DNA from: Comamonas thiooxydans
GTDB taxonomy: Bacteria; Pseudomonadota; Gammaproteobacteria; Burkholderiales; Burkholderiaceae_C
Direction of reading: 5' to 3'
Length of the DNA: 64,000 nt
Assembly: GCF_002157685.2 (NCBI RefSeq)
Contig: NZ_AP026738.1
Location: 4,340,001 to 4,404,000 of the forward strand
Positions 20,121 through 30,093 of the stretch are shown piece by piece; position 1 is the stretch's first letter, and every line of letters starts with the position of its first letter. The notes beneath the pieces were generated by a model. It was not told where the DNA came from, did not search any database, and saw only the letters and a list, made by a program, of their open reading frames with translations. The position numbers were made by a program, and so were the translations under genes.

Positions 20121-20780
20121 TCAATCCAGCCCCTGCAGCACCAGCCATTCATGGCTGGCAGCACGGCTTGCGCGCCACTGGTTGATGGGCGCGCTGACAT
20201 CTTCGTAGCCCAGGGCAATGCCAAAGGCAATCTGGTAGCCATCCGGCAATGCCAGCTGTTCGATCAGCATGTCGTTGTACATGCGCCAGAAGCCCTGGGC
20301 ACAGGTGGCCAGACCTTTCTCCACGGCCAGCAGCATGAAGGACTGCAGATAGATGCCCAGATCCACCCATTGCGCATAGCCCATGCGCTCCTCCACGGCC
20401 ACGAAAATGCCCACCGGCGCACCGAACATCTGGCCGTTCTTGGCCAGCTGGGCCAGACGTGCTGCCTTGTCCTCGCGACCGATATTGAGTGAGCGGTAAA
20501 GATCCTCGCCATTTTCAAAGCGGCGGCTGCGATAGGGCTCCCACAGCCCGGGGGGATAGGACAGGCCGGGGCGCGGCACGGCTTCCGTCTCTCTGGCCCT
20601 GGCACACAGATCCTCGAGCGCCTGTCCGCCCACGGCGGTCACACGCCAGGGCTGCATATTGCCGCCGGACGCGGCCTGCGCAGCGGTCTCCAGCAAGTCC
20701 CGCACCGTGGCTGCGGCCACGTTCTGGGGCAGAAAAGCGCGTACCGAGCGGCGCTGCTGCAATGCTTGACGAATATCCAT
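20121..20780 (-). CDS. Nitroreductase-family FMN protein, paralog A
   Basis: A 219-residue nitroreductase-fold protein that probably binds FMN and reduces nitro- or quinone-type substrates with NAD(P)H. Seen: RRSVRAFLPQ (phosphate-binding Arg), AASGGNMQPWRV, APVGIFVAVE, WVDLGIYLQSFMLLAVEKGL and GIALGYEDVSAPINQWR. I chose the ATG at 20780 (MDIRQAL), preceded by GGAAAG. A longer frame begins 27 bp upstream. It is divergent from the binding-protein gene at 20965, and a close paralog is encoded at 22323-22985 on the other side of that gene. Substrate unknown. Confidence 0.85.
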   Translation of the reverse strand: MDIRQALQQRRSVRAFLPQNVAAATVRDLLETAAQAASGGNMQPWRVTAVGGQALEDLCARARETEAVPRPGLSYPPGLWEPYRSRRFENGEDLYRSLNIGREDKAARLAQLAKNGQMFGAPVGIFVAVEERMGYAQWVDLGIYLQSFMLLAVEKGLATCAQGFWRMYNDMLIEQLALPDGYQIAFGIALGYEDVSAPINQWRASRAASHEWLVLQGLD

Positions 20781-20964
20781 TTCTTGTTCTTTCCAAAATC
20801 GCTGCACTGCAGTGTAGAAGCTTGCGGCATTTTCCCGAGTCGCGCCGGATACCTTGCCGCAGCCGCCCCGGTGCTTGCCCTGATGGCGCGCCCTGCTCCA
20901 ACTGCGACCATGCTGGCTGCCCGTCGCAGTGACCGGGTACTCACCACCTCAGGAGATGACTCTG

Positions 20965-22185
20965 ATGAAGCCTCGCTCTGTTTGCTCCGCTACCGTTTTT
21001 TCCCCAAGAACATTGACGCTGGCACTGGGATGCCTGCTGACCGCTGCAGGCGCTCAGGCGCAGGACAAGATTCGCATAGGCTTCATCACCGATATGTCGG
21101 GCCTCTATGCCGATGTGGACGGCAAGGGTGGTGCTCTGGCCGTGCAGATGGCCGTGGACGACTTTGGCGGCAAGCTGCTGGGCAAGCCCATCGAGGTACT
21201 GACGGCCGACCATCAGAACAAGGCCGATATCGCCGCCAGCAAGGCACGCGAGTGGTTCGACACCCAGGGCATGAACATGCTGATCGGCGGCACCACCTCC
21301 AGTGCAGGTCTGGCCATGGGAAAGGTGGCCGACGAGAAGAAAAAGGTCTACATCATCAACGGCGCGGGCACTTCGGCCCTGACCAACGATCAGTGCAGCC
21401 CCTATTTTGTGCACTATGCCTATGACACCGTGGCGCTGGCCAAGGGCACGGGCAAGGCCGTAGTGGAGCTGGGTGGCAAGAGCTGGTTCTTTCTGACGGC
21501 CGACTATGCCTTTGGCCAGGCGCTGGAAGCCGACACCACCCGCGTGGTCAATGCCGCTGGCGGCAAGGTGCTGGGCAACGTCAGGCACCCGCTGAACACA
21601 GCCGACTTCTCCTCCTTCCTGCTGCAGGCCCAGAACTCCAAGGCCCAGATCCTGGGCCTGGCCAATGCAGGCGGCGACACCATCAATGCCATCAAGTCGG
21701 CACGCGAGTTCGGCCTGACCAAGACCATGAAGCTGGCCGGCCTGCTGCTGTTCAGCTCCGACATCCACAGCCTGGGCCTCAAAGCCACGGAAGGCCTGAT
21801 GTTCACCGACAGTTGGCATTGGGATCTGAATCCCGAAAGCCGCAAGTTCTCGGATCGCTTCTTCGCCAAGTTCAAGAAGATGCCCACCTCGCTGCAGGCG
21901 GCCAACTACTCGGCCGCCATGCAGTATCTGAAGCTGGCCGAGAAGCTGGGCACGACGGATGCCGACAAGATCATGGCCGGCTTCAAGGCCACGCCGCTAT
22001 CGGACTTCTATGCCAAGGGCGTGATCCGCCCCGACGGCCGCTACGCTCACGATATGTATCTGCTGCAGGTCAAGACACCGACCGAATCGAAGAAGGCCTG
22101 GGATTACTTCAAGGTGCTCAAGACCCTGCCCGGCGACCAGGTCTTCACCACCAAGGAAGAGAGCAAGTGCGCTCTGTGGAAGTAG
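20965..22185 (+). CDS. Periplasmic binding protein, branched-chain amino acid type (Peripla_BP_6), paralog B
   Basis: A 406-residue secreted receptor closely related to the protein encoded at 13008-14216: LTADHQNKADIAASKAREW and QAQNSKAQILGLANAGGDT are common to both. The signal peptide spans about residues 1-32 and ends AGAQA before QDKIRIGF. I chose the ATG at 20965, which has AGGAG nine bases upstream. The ATG at 20956 lies immediately after that site. No ABC permease or ATPase gene is near. The gene is flanked on both sides by paralogous nitroreductase genes on the minus strand, an arrangement that suggests a functional or evolutionary link. Confidence 0.9.
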   Translation: MKPRSVCSATVFSPRTLTLALGCLLTAAGAQAQDKIRIGFITDMSGLYADVDGKGGALAVQMAVDDFGGKLLGKPIEVLTADHQNKADIAASKAREWFDTQGMNMLIGGTTSSAGLAMGKVADEKKKVYIINGAGTSALTNDQCSPYFVHYAYDTVALAKGTGKAVVELGGKSWFFLTADYAFGQALEADTTRVVNAAGGKVLGNVRHPLNTADFSSFLLQAQNSKAQILGLANAGGDTINAIKSAREFGLTKTMKLAGLLLFSSDIHSLGLKATEGLMFTDSWHWDLNPESRKFSDRFFAKFKKMPTSLQAANYSAAMQYLKLAEKLGTTDADKIMAGFKATPLSDFYAKGVIRPDGRYAHDMYLLQVKTPTESKKAWDYFKVLKTLPGDQVFTTKEESKCALWK

Positions 22186-22205
22186 TCGGTCGACATTGAA
22201 GAAGC

Positions 22206-22233
22206 AGCCGGGCGACCTGCATGGCGCCCGGCT
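22206..22233. terminator. Hairpin between binding protein B and nitroreductase B
   Basis: Stem AGCCGGGCG / CGCCCGGCT with a 10-base loop, lying 20 bp after the binding-protein stop. There is no T run, so termination is only probable. Confidence 0.45.
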
Positions 22234-22322
22234 TGATGCCTTGCACTGCATCCTCGCCCCCGCCTTCTTGCCACGCAAGAAGAAGCGTCAAGCGACTGCC
22301 CGCACCGGCATCAAGACAAGGC

Positions 22323-22985
22323 TCATTCGAATCCGCGCATCTCGCACCATTCCCCGGGCTCTGCCCTGGTGGAACGCCACTGGTTGATCGGTGCCGTGCT
22401 GTCCTCATAGCCCAGTGCCATGCCAAAAGCGATCTGGTAGCCCTGCGGCAGCGCCAGATGCCGGCTCACAAAGTCGCTGTAATTGCGCCAGAAGCCCTGG
22501 GCGCAGGTGGCCAGCCCCTTTCCGGTTGCCAGCAGCATCAGCGATTGCAGATAGATTCCCAGATCCACCCACTGCGCATGCTGCATGCGGCTCTCGACCG
22601 CGACGAATACGCCTACAGGTGCGCCAAACATATGGGTGTTCCGGGCTAGCTGCAGCAGCCGCCCACACCTGTCCTCACGCCCCATGCCTATGGAGCGATA
22701 GAGATCCTCGCCATTGTCGAAGCGGCGGCTGCGATAGGGCTCCCACAGCTGAGGTGGATAGACCAGGGCCGGATCAGAGTTGGGGGTCGCCGCAGGCATG
22801 GCCTGGCGCAAGGCCTGAAGGCTGTCCCCCGTCAGCGCTATCACGCGCCAGGGCTGGAGGTTGCCGCCTGAAGCCGCTAATCCGGCCTGCGCCAGCAAAT
22901 CCCTGACCAGCGCCGCATTCACCGTCCTTGGCAAAAAAGCACGCACCGAATGGCGCTGCTGCATGGCCTCTTCCACATTCATCAT
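22323..22985 (-). CDS. Nitroreductase-family FMN protein, paralog B
   Basis: A 220-residue nitroreductase closely related to the protein encoded at 20121-20780. Common stretches include SVRAFLP, ASGGN-QPWRV, LWEPYRSRRF-NGEDLYRS, MFGAPVG-FVAVE and the LATCAQGFWR segment. It is expected to bind FMN as a dimer in the cytoplasm. The gene ends toward binding protein B (convergent, 137 bp apart). A terminator for cysE lies just upstream of its start. The specific substrate is unknown. Confidence 0.85.
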   Translation of the reverse strand: MMNVEEAMQQRHSVRAFLPRTVNAALVRDLLAQAGLAASGGNLQPWRVIALTGDSLQALRQAMPAATPNSDPALVYPPQLWEPYRSRRFDNGEDLYRSIGMGREDRCGRLLQLARNTHMFGAPVGVFVAVESRMQHAQWVDLGIYLQSLMLLATGKGLATCAQGFWRNYSDFVSRHLALPQGYQIAFGMALGYEDSTAPINQWRSTRAEPGEWCEMRGFE

Positions 22986-23072
22986 TGCTTGCCTTGGGTT
23001 TGAGTTGACAAGCAGTCTCGGCCGGACGAGCAGGGCTTTCGCCCCTCAAATCGACTACGGGCAAGCACCATG

Positions 23073-23100
23073 AAAAAAGCCAACGACAGGCGTTGGCTTT
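23073..23100 (-). terminator. Terminator after cysE
   Basis: Stem AAAGCCAACG / CGTTGGCTTT with a 5-base loop, followed on the minus strand by six T. It lies 50 bp beyond the cysE stop. Confidence 0.88.
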
Positions 23101-23149
23101 CACTGGCAGAGCAGAAGCTTCAAGCGATCCATGGACAAGCGCCTGGGGT

Positions 23150-23986
23150 TTACTTGCCCAGAATCTGATCGATCTTGTCCTTCTGGAAGGCCTCGGGGCG
23201 CTCGGACTCGCAGGGCACACAGTCCTTTACATGGCCCTGGATCGAGAGCTTCTCGATGGCGGCCCACAGCAGTGCAATCTGCTTTTCATGGCCGGCAGCG
23301 CCTTCGGACAGAGAGCGCATGGCCTGGGCCACGGGGTCGACTTCGGCCGTCACGCCATAGGCGGTGAAGCCGCTCTTGCCGCAATCCTCGTCAATCACGG
23401 CAGCCGTTTGCGCCTTGGCCTCGACCTTGGGTGCCTGCTCATGCTCGGTCACATCGGCGCTATGCCCGGTCTTGCTGGGAATGATGCGCGCCGGAATGCC
23501 CACGGCCGTGGCACCTGCCGGCACGGGCTTGATGACCACGGCATTGCTGCCTATCTTGGCACCGTCGCCTACCTCGAAGCCGCCCAGCACCTTGGCGCCG
23601 GCACTGACCACCACGTTCTTGCCCAGCGTAGGGTGGCGCTTGGCGCCCTTGTAGAGCGAGGTACCGCCCAGGGTGACACCGTGATAGATGGTGCAGCCAT
23701 CGCCCACCACGGCGGTTTCGCCGATCACGACACCCATGCCGTGATCGATGAAGACCTCGCGACCGATGACGGCACCGGGGTGGATTTCAATGCCGGTGAA
23801 CCAGCGCCCCATGTGCGAGATGAAGCGCCCCAGCCATTTGAAGCCATGCGTCCAGCACCAGTGCGCAGGGCGCTGCAGCCAGATGGCGTGCAGCCCCGGA
23901 TAACAGGTGATGACCTCCCAGGTGCTGCGGGCCGCGGGGTCGCGGTCAAGAATGCACTGGATGTCGGAGCGCAGGCGATCAAGCAT
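23150..23986 (-). CDS. cysE: Serine O-acetyltransferase with C-terminal extension
   Basis: A 278-residue enzyme making O-acetylserine for cysteine synthesis. It has a short N-terminal helical part (1-65), then a left-handed beta-helix of hexapeptide repeats (about 66-170) with [29 protein letters not shown] and YHGVTLGG. After VGIPARII about 105 extra residues follow, acidic and Ala-rich, ending with a CVPC motif and QILGK. The short N-terminus is of the EpsC/NifP type rather than the long E. coli type. It lies 36 bp downstream of trmJ on the same strand, probably as one operon. The start is the ATG at 23986. Confidence 0.92.
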   Translation of the reverse strand: MLDRLRSDIQCILDRDPAARSTWEVITCYPGLHAIWLQRPAHWCWTHGFKWLGRFISHMGRWFTGIEIHPGAVIGREVFIDHGMGVVIGETAVVGDGCTIYHGVTLGGTSLYKGAKRHPTLGKNVVVSAGAKVLGGFEVGDGAKIGSNAVVIKPVPAGATAVGIPARIIPSKTGHSADVTEHEQAPKVEAKAQTAAVIDEDCGKSGFTAYGVTAEVDPVAQAMRSLSEGAAGHEKQIALLWAAIEKLSIQGHVKDCVPCESERPEAFQKDKIDQILGK

Positions 23987-24022
23987 CAAATAACAACGTG
24001 AGGAATGTTTAGCTTGTGAAGT

Positions 24023-24823
24023 CTAGCGGGTTGGTGGCTGGCTCTGCAGCATGGCTTTGGCAACACCGCGAAGAATATGGATTTCTTCCTGGGTCAGCTG
24101 CGCGCGGTTGAAAAGCTGGTTAAGCCTGGGCATGAGCTTCTTGGGCGCTGCCGGGTCCAGAAAGCCGATATGGGCCAGGGCCTGTTCCCAATGGCCCAGC
24201 ATGCCCTGCACCTGGGCCATGTCGGCGCGATGCGCCTCGGGCGTGTGCTCAACCACGGGAAAACCACCCAGTGCCACGCGCCAGTCATAGGCAACGACCT
24301 GAATCGCCGAGCCCAGATTGAGCGAACCGAACTGCGGATTGGACGGAATCGACAGCGCCACATCACAGCGGTAGACATCGTCGTTGCTCATGCCAAAGCG
24401 CTCGCAACCGAACAGAAAGGCCACGCCCTTCTGGTTGCAGGCCGCCCCGGATGTGGGCAGGTTATCGGTCAGACCTGCGTCCACTTCAGGCACAGAGCGC
24501 GTATCGAGCTCTCCTTTCAGGAGCAACTCGAAATGCTCGCGCGGAGTGCGTGTAGGCGGGCCGAAGTCGCGTGGCGTCATCGCCGTCGCGCACATATGGC
24601 TGATGCCGTCCAGGGCTTCCTCCAGGGTGTCGACCACGCGGGCCTTGTCCAGCACATCCAGTGCGCCGCTGGCACGCTGGATGGTCTCTTCCTTGCGCAG
24701 CACGTTCTTGTAGCGCGGGCGCACCAGCACCAGGTCGTCGAAGCCCATGGTCTTGAGCGCTCGGGCAGCCGCGCCCACATTGCCGGCATGGCTGGTTTCA
24801 ATCAGTACGAATCGGGTTTTCAT
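24023..24823 (-). CDS. trmJ: tRNA (cytidine/uridine-2'-O-)-methyltransferase TrmJ
   Basis: A 266-residue SPOUT methyltransferase that modifies the ribose of tRNA position 32. Evidence: FVLIETSHAGNVGAAARALK at the N-terminus, FLFGCERFGMSNDD and SIPSNPQFGSLNLGSAIQVV, the three knot-associated motifs of the family. The usual GRE in the FGRE motif reads GCE here, with Cys replacing Arg. The ATG at 24823 was chosen. An ATG 18 bp upstream is possible. It heads a trmJ-cysE unit and is divergent from suhB, a neighbourhood conserved in several proteobacteria. Confidence 0.9.
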   Translation of the reverse strand: MKTRFVLIETSHAGNVGAAARALKTMGFDDLVLVRPRYKNVLRKEETIQRASGALDVLDKARVVDTLEEALDGISHMCATAMTPRDFGPPTRTPREHFELLLKGELDTRSVPEVDAGLTDNLPTSGAACNQKGVAFLFGCERFGMSNDDVYRCDVALSIPSNPQFGSLNLGSAIQVVAYDWRVALGGFPVVEHTPEAHRADMAQVQGMLGHWEQALAHIGFLDPAAPKKLMPRLNQLFNRAQLTQEEIHILRGVAKAMLQSQPPTR

Positions 24824-25080
24824 CAACGCAGAACAATGCAAAAGGCCCCACTAGTGGCCTTGATAAGACAGCAGACTACGCGGCCAGCTCTCTCTGGCAT
24901 CCGCGAGCGCCGCAGAGAAGACCCTCGGGTCGCCGGGACGAACAAGCAAAAAAAGCGCAGCCTGGGTAGAATTGCGCCCATTGTCGCCGCCCCGCATCGC
25001 CGGTCGCGGCTTTTACGTTCTTACCCGCGTAGTTCAGCCCAGTTTTGCTCCGGGCTGCATCGCCAACGCACTCACAATTT

Positions 25081-26001
25081 ATGTCGAACTCCCTGCACCC
25101 CATGCTCAACGTGGCCATCAAGGCTGCTCGCGCCGCTGGCGCCCTCATCAACCGTGCCGCACTGGATGTGGAATCGGTGCGCGTTGCGCAAAAGCAGGTG
25201 AACGACTTTGTGACCGAGGTAGACCAGGCGGCCGAGCGCATCATCATTGAGACGCTGCTCAACGCCTACCCCCAGCATTCCATCCTGGCCGAAGAATCGG
25301 GCAGCGAGCATGGTGCCAAGAACTCCGACCATGTCTGGATCATCGATCCCCTGGACGGCACGACCAACTTCATCCACGGCTTCCCCGTGTACTGCGTGAG
25401 CATCGCCCTGGCCTACAAGGGCAAGATCGAGCACGCCGTGATCTATGACCCCAGCCGCAACGACCTGTTCACGGCCACCAAGGGTCGCGGAGCCTATCTG
25501 AACGAGCGCCGCATCCGCGTCTCCAAGCGCACCCAGCTGCGTGATTGCCTGATCTCCACAGGCTTCCCCTTCCGCCGTGGCGACAACTTCAAGCAATACA
25601 TGCTGATGCTGGGCGAAGTCATGCAGCGCACCGCCGGCGTGCGTCGCCCCGGCTCCGCCGCCCTGGACCTGGCCTATGTGGCCGCCGGCTTTGCCGACGG
25701 TTTCTTTGAGTCCGGCCTGTCCATCTGGGACGTGGCTGCCGGTTCTCTGCTGGTCAGCGAAGCCGGTGGTCTGGTGGGCAACTTCACGGGTGAAGCCGAC
25801 TTCCTGGAACAGCGCGAAATCCTGGCAGCCAACCCCCGCATCTATGGTTCGCTGATTCCCGTGCTGGGCAAATTCAGCAAGTTCGCCACCGCTGGCGAAA
25901 AAGCGGCTGTGCGTCAGGCTGTCAAGACTGGCGAATTCGAAGCCCCCGCCGAGGAAGGTGCCGAGGCAGTGGCCGAAGAAGGCCACAAGAACGCAGAATA
26001 A
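25081..26001 (+). CDS. suhB: Inositol monophosphatase family protein SuhB
   Basis: A 306-residue protein with the IMPase metal-binding motifs: [34 protein letters not shown] and [20 protein letters not shown]. In E. coli SuhB also acts as an rRNA transcription and ribosome assembly factor. The last 45 residues are an Ala/Glu-rich acidic tail absent from E. coli SuhB. I chose the ATG at 25081 (MSNSLHP). A TAGAAT hexamer near 24967 is a possible -10 element. A strong terminator follows. Confidence 0.93.
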   Translation: MSNSLHPMLNVAIKAARAAGALINRAALDVESVRVAQKQVNDFVTEVDQAAERIIIETLLNAYPQHSILAEESGSEHGAKNSDHVWIIDPLDGTTNFIHGFPVYCVSIALAYKGKIEHAVIYDPSRNDLFTATKGRGAYLNERRIRVSKRTQLRDCLISTGFPFRRGDNFKQYMLMLGEVMQRTAGVRRPGSAALDLAYVAAGFADGFFESGLSIWDVAAGSLLVSEAGGLVGNFTGEADFLEQREILAANPRIYGSLIPVLGKFSKFATAGEKAAVRQAVKTGEFEAPAEEGAEAVAEEGHKNAE

Positions 26002-26027
26002 AAAAGGCGGTCGCCCCACGACTGCGG

Positions 26028-26062
26028 AAAGGGCCTGGTCCGGTGGACCGGGCCCTTTTTTT
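26028..26062 (+). terminator. Rho-independent terminator after suhB
   Basis: A long stem, AAAGGGCCTGGTCC paired with GGACCGGGCCCTTT around a GGT loop, followed by further T residues. It lies 27 bp after the suhB stop. Confidence 0.92.
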
Positions 26063-26184
26063 GCCGCAATGCAACCAACGCCTCTTGACCAAACGCAAGG
26101 GGCAGGTGGTGGAGTCTGTTTCTCTCCACAGAATCCACAAACTCTCGGTCCAGAATCTGCCCGACGACAAATGGGCAGAACAAT

Positions 26185-27258
26185 ATGATGGATTTCTTCA
26201 GCCAGCACTGGACGCTGGCCATTGACTGGGTATCCGTGCATGCGGTGACTCCCGTGGTCAACGCACTCCATATTGCCGAGGCAGCGGGCGATCCGCGCGA
26301 GATTGCCGCCGGCATTCTGATCGCGCTGCTGCAGCTGTTTCTGATCGGCTGTGTGATGCGGCCGCTGGAGAGCCTGCTTCCCGCCGAGCGCTGGGCCGAC
26401 CGCCGTCACACCACGGTGGATCGCAACTACACCCTGCTCATGCTGCTGGGCCTGTTTCCGCTGTTCAGCTTTCTGATCCTCATGCCGGTCGCCCATATGC
26501 TGGGCGGCGGACCGTCCACCTCGGAAGCCAGCGGCCTCAAGGCCTGGGTACCCTGGTTTGAAGACCACCCCTATGTCTTGTTTGGCGTGTACTACGTGGT
26601 CTACGACCTCACGTATTACTGGATGCACCGCGCCCAGCACGTCATTCCCTGGTGGTGGGCCATGCACAGCATGCACCACAGCCAGCGCCAGATGAGCTGC
26701 TGGAGCAACGACCGCAGCAACTATCTGGACGGCATGCTGCAAAGCTTTGTGCTGGCCAGCGTAGGTCTGGCCATGGGTGTGGAGCCGTCCGAGTTCGCCA
26801 TGCTGGGCCTGCTCAGCGAGCTGGTGCAGAACTTCTCCCATGCCAATGTAGCGCTGCGTCTGGGCTGGCTGGGCCAAATGGGCGAACGCGTGCTGGTCGG
26901 CCCGCGCTTTCACCGCAACCACCATATGCTGCGCGATGCAGAGCGCCCCGAGCGCCACAACTGCAACTTCGGCCAGGTCCTTCCCTGGTGGGATCAGTTG
27001 TTCGGCACCGCTCTCTATCACGACGAGGAACTGCGCCCCACGGGCGTGAGCGACCCGGAAGTGGATGCCGACAACGAGCGCGGCCTGATCGCCATGCAGT
27101 GGTACACCTTGAAGCGCTTCTGGGGAGCCTTCAGTTGCCGCGCGGGCTGGAGGCTGGGCGATGTGTCCTTCGGTCCGGGCTACCGCCCCATTCATGACGA
27201 CGATCAAGGCTCTGGCTCTCAATCCGAGCAAGGCGTGCAGACGGTCTCTGCCAAATAG
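26185..27258 (+). CDS. Sterol desaturase/fatty acid hydroxylase family membrane protein
   Basis: A 357-residue membrane protein with hydrophobic segments near residues 45-60, 80-105, 128-150 and 185-205. It carries the histidine clusters of the fatty acid hydroxylase superfamily: WMHRAQH, HSMHHSQ and FHRNHH, which bind a di-iron site. It probably hydroxylates or desaturates a lipid in the inner membrane. The substrate cannot be told. The C-terminal 60 residues are soluble and end in a low-complexity Gln/Ser tail. Two adjacent ATG codons (26185 and 26188) could both start it. Confidence 0.85.
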   Translation: MMDFFSQHWTLAIDWVSVHAVTPVVNALHIAEAAGDPREIAAGILIALLQLFLIGCVMRPLESLLPAERWADRRHTTVDRNYTLLMLLGLFPLFSFLILMPVAHMLGGGPSTSEASGLKAWVPWFEDHPYVLFGVYYVVYDLTYYWMHRAQHVIPWWWAMHSMHHSQRQMSCWSNDRSNYLDGMLQSFVLASVGLAMGVEPSEFAMLGLLSELVQNFSHANVALRLGWLGQMGERVLVGPRFHRNHHMLRDAERPERHNCNFGQVLPWWDQLFGTALYHDEELRPTGVSDPEVDADNERGLIAMQWYTLKRFWGAFSCRAGWRLGDVSFGPGYRPIHDDDQGSGSQSEQGVQTVSAK

Positions 27259-27364
27259 CCAAAAAACAGCCATGCTCCCTGCTATTGGGCATCACGGATA
27301 ATGCAGCATTCGGCGCCCGCCCAGCACCGGCGCAGCGCCCCCTGTTTTGCATACCGCTGAAGCG

Positions 27365-30031
27365 ATGACCCAGAAAAGCACAGAATCCCCGTCGCTGCCC
27401 TACTCCCCAGACATGGCTGACCTCTCGGCGCATACGCCGATGATGCAGCAGTACTTCAAGCTCAAAGCCGACTACCCCGACACGCTGGTTTTCTACCGCA
27501 TGGGTGACTTTTACGAGCTGTTCTTTGGCGATGCCGAAAAAGTCACGCGCCTGCTGGACATCACGCTGACCACGCGCGGCCAGACCGCAGGCCAGCCCAT
27601 TCCCATGGCCGGCGTGCCTTTCCACGCCCTGGAAAACTATCTGGGCCGCCTGATCAAGATGGGCGAGTCGGTGGCGATCTGCGAGCAGGTCGGCGAAATC
27701 GGCGTAGGCAAGGGTCCGGTGGAGCGCAAGGTCGTGCGCGTGGTCACGCCCGGCACACTGACGGACAGCGAACTGCTCTCTGACAAGAGCGAAGCCATTC
27801 TGCTGGCCCTGCACACCGCCGGCCGCCAGCGCGTGGGACTGGCCTGGATGGCCATGACCCAGGGCCGCATTCACATGGCCGAATGCGCGGCCGATGAACT
27901 GGGCGCCTGGCTGTCCCGCATCGCACCCAGCGAAGTGATCTACAGCGCAGGCGTCACCGAGCGCTTCGAGCAAGCCCTGTTTGCCGTCAAGCACAGCGGC
28001 GCCATCAGCTGCCCTCTGTCACCCCGCCCTGACTGGCAGTTTGACTCGGGTCTGGGCGAGCGCAAGCTGCTGGAGCTGCTGGGCGCGGCCAGCCTCAAGG
28101 CCTGGGAGGCCGAGGGTCTGCCGCTGGCCCATGGTGCCAGCGCCGCCCTGCTGTCCTATGCCGAACATACCCAGGGTCGCAACCTGACCCACATCCACGC
28201 CATCCAGGTGCAGCGTGACGACGAGCTGATTGCCCTGCCGCTGGCCACGCGCCGCAATCTGGAGCTGGTCAAGACGCTGCGCGGCGAAGATGCGCCCACG
28301 CTGTTTTCGCTGCTGGACAGCTGCATGACCGGCATGGGCAGCCGCCTGCTCAAGACCTGGCTGCTGGAGCCCGAACGCAATCGCAAGTCCGCCATGCAAC
28401 GCCTGGAAGCGATTGGCGTGCTGCGCGGCACCGGGGCAGGCACGGCCCCCTGGCAAGCCCTGCGCGCCGAGCTCAAGGGCGTGAGCGATGTGGAGCGCAT
28501 TACCGCCCGCATCGCCCTGCGCCAGGTGCGCCCGCGCGAGCTGGTGGGCCTGTCCAAAACGCTGGAAAAAGCGAAGCTGCTGGCGCAGTCCGGACAGGCT
28601 CCGTCGGCCTATCTGACGCAGATCTTCAGCGACCTGATTCCGCCCGAAGGCTGTGCCGAGCTGCTGGCGCGCGCTATTCATGAAGAGCCCGCAGCGCTGG
28701 TGCGTGACGGCGGCGTGATCGCCACGGGCTTTGACGCCGAGCTCGACGAGCTGCGCGCCATCCAGAACAACTGCGACGAATTTCTGCTGGAGCTGGAGGC
28801 CAAGGAAAAGCTGCTCACCGGCATTCCCAACCTGCGCGTGCAGTTCAACAAGGTGCATGGCTTCTATATCGAGGTCACCAACAGCTACAAGGATGCGGTA
28901 CCCGAGCGCTTTCGCCGCCGCCAGACGCTCAAGAACGCCGAGCGTTACATCACACCCGAGCTCAAGGCTTTCGAGGACAAGGCCTTGTCGGCCCAGGAGC
29001 GAGCGCTGCAGCGCGAGAAGTTCCTGTTCGAGCAGCTGCTCGACCAGCTTCAGCCCCATGTGCCCCAGCTCACGCGCGTGGCCCAGGCGATTGCCGCACT
29101 GGACGTTCTGTGCACGCTGGCCGAGCGCTCTCTGACGCTGAACTGGGCCGAGCCGCAGTTCGTCAGCCAGCCCTGCATAGAGATCGAGGCCGGCCGCCAC
29201 CCCGTGGTGGAAGCTCGCATGGCCGAGACCTCCAGCGGCAGCTTCATCGCCAACCACACGCGCATGAATCTCAACACGCGCATGCAGATCATTACCGGCC
29301 CGAACATGGGCGGTAAATCGACCTATATGCGCCAGGTGGCCTTGATCGTGCTGCTGGCCAGCATGGGCAGCTATGTGCCCGCCGGCGCCTGCCGCCTGGG
29401 ACCCATCGATGCCATCCACACGCGTATCGGCGCCGCCGACGATCTGGCCAATGCCCAGTCCACCTTCATGATGGAGATGACCGAGGCCGCGCAGATTCTG
29501 CATTCGGCCACGCCCCACTCCCTGGTGCTGATGGACGAGATCGGTCGCGGCACCAGCACCTTCGACGGACTGGCCCTGGCCAGCGGCATTGCCAGCCAGT
29601 TGCACGACAAGACCAAGGCGTTCACGCTGTTTGCCACGCACTACTTCGAGCTGACCGAGCTGCCCGCCAAAGCCAAGGCCGCCGTCAACGTGCATGTCAG
29701 CGCAGCGGAGTCGGGCAGCGACATCGTGTTTCTGCACGAGATTCAGGCCGGCCCCGCCAGTCGCAGCTACGGTATCCAGGTCGCCAAGCTGGCCGGCATG
29801 CCGGCTGGCGTTCTCAACCATGCGCGCCATGCGCTGGAGGCACTCGAATCCCAGGCCGGCGAGAACGAGCTGCAGGTCAATCTGTTCGACGCACCGGAGC
29901 TGGTGGACGCAAGCGCCGCCCCCAGCCCGCTGGATCAGGCCATGGCCGACGTCAACCCCGATGCGCTGAGCCCGCGCGAAGCGCTGGAAGTGCTCTACCA
30001 GCTCAAGAAACTGAGCTCCAGCGCCGCCTAA
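27365..30031 (+). CDS. mutS: DNA mismatch repair protein MutS
   Basis: An 888-residue MutS. The mismatch-binding motif is in [14 protein letters not shown] (Phe-x-Glu). The ATPase domain has Walker [10 protein letters not shown], then [14 protein letters not shown], Walker [17 protein letters not shown] and [11 protein letters not shown]. The C-terminus includes the short tetramerisation-type tail after about residue 830. I chose the ATG at 27365 (MTQKSTES). A TTG 18 bp upstream is in frame. It stands alone on this strand, with a convergent chemoreceptor gene after it. Confidence 0.96.
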   Translation: MTQKSTESPSLPYSPDMADLSAHTPMMQQYFKLKADYPDTLVFYRMGDFYELFFGDAEKVTRLLDITLTTRGQTAGQPIPMAGVPFHALENYLGRLIKMGESVAICEQVGEIGVGKGPVERKVVRVVTPGTLTDSELLSDKSEAILLALHTAGRQRVGLAWMAMTQGRIHMAECAADELGAWLSRIAPSEVIYSAGVTERFEQALFAVKHSGAISCPLSPRPDWQFDSGLGERKLLELLGAASLKAWEAEGLPLAHGASAALLSYAEHTQGRNLTHIHAIQVQRDDELIALPLATRRNLELVKTLRGEDAPTLFSLLDSCMTGMGSRLLKTWLLEPERNRKSAMQRLEAIGVLRGTGAGTAPWQALRAELKGVSDVERITARIALRQVRPRELVGLSKTLEKAKLLAQSGQAPSAYLTQIFSDLIPPEGCAELLARAIHEEPAALVRDGGVIATGFDAELDELRAIQNNCDEFLLELEAKEKLLTGIPNLRVQFNKVHGFYIEVTNSYKDAVPERFRRRQTLKNAERYITPELKAFEDKALSAQERALQREKFLFEQLLDQLQPHVPQLTRVAQAIAALDVLCTLAERSLTLNWAEPQFVSQPCIEIEAGRHPVVEARMAETSSGSFIANHTRMNLNTRMQIITGPNMGGKSTYMRQVALIVLLASMGSYVPAGACRLGPIDAIHTRIGAADDLANAQSTFMMEMTEAAQILHSATPHSLVLMDEIGRGTSTFDGLALASGIASQLHDKTKAFTLFATHYFELTELPAKAKAAVNVHVSAAESGSDIVFLHEIQAGPASRSYGIQVAKLAGMPAGVLNHARHALEALESQAGENELQVNLFDAPELVDASAAPSPLDQAMADVNPDALSPREALEVLYQLKKLSSSAA

Positions 30032-30056
30032 GAACACGTTCCAAGCCTTGCGGACT

Positions 30057-30090
30057 CAAGCCCGGGCCTGATCTCTTCAGGCCCGGCTTG
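30057..30090. terminator. Hairpin between convergent mutS and chemoreceptor genes
   Basis: Near-perfect stem CAAGCCCGGGCCTGA / TCAGGCCCGGCTTG with one bulged base and a 5-base loop. No T run follows, but the position between two stops suggests a shared terminator. Confidence 0.6.
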
Positions 30091-30093
30091 CGT

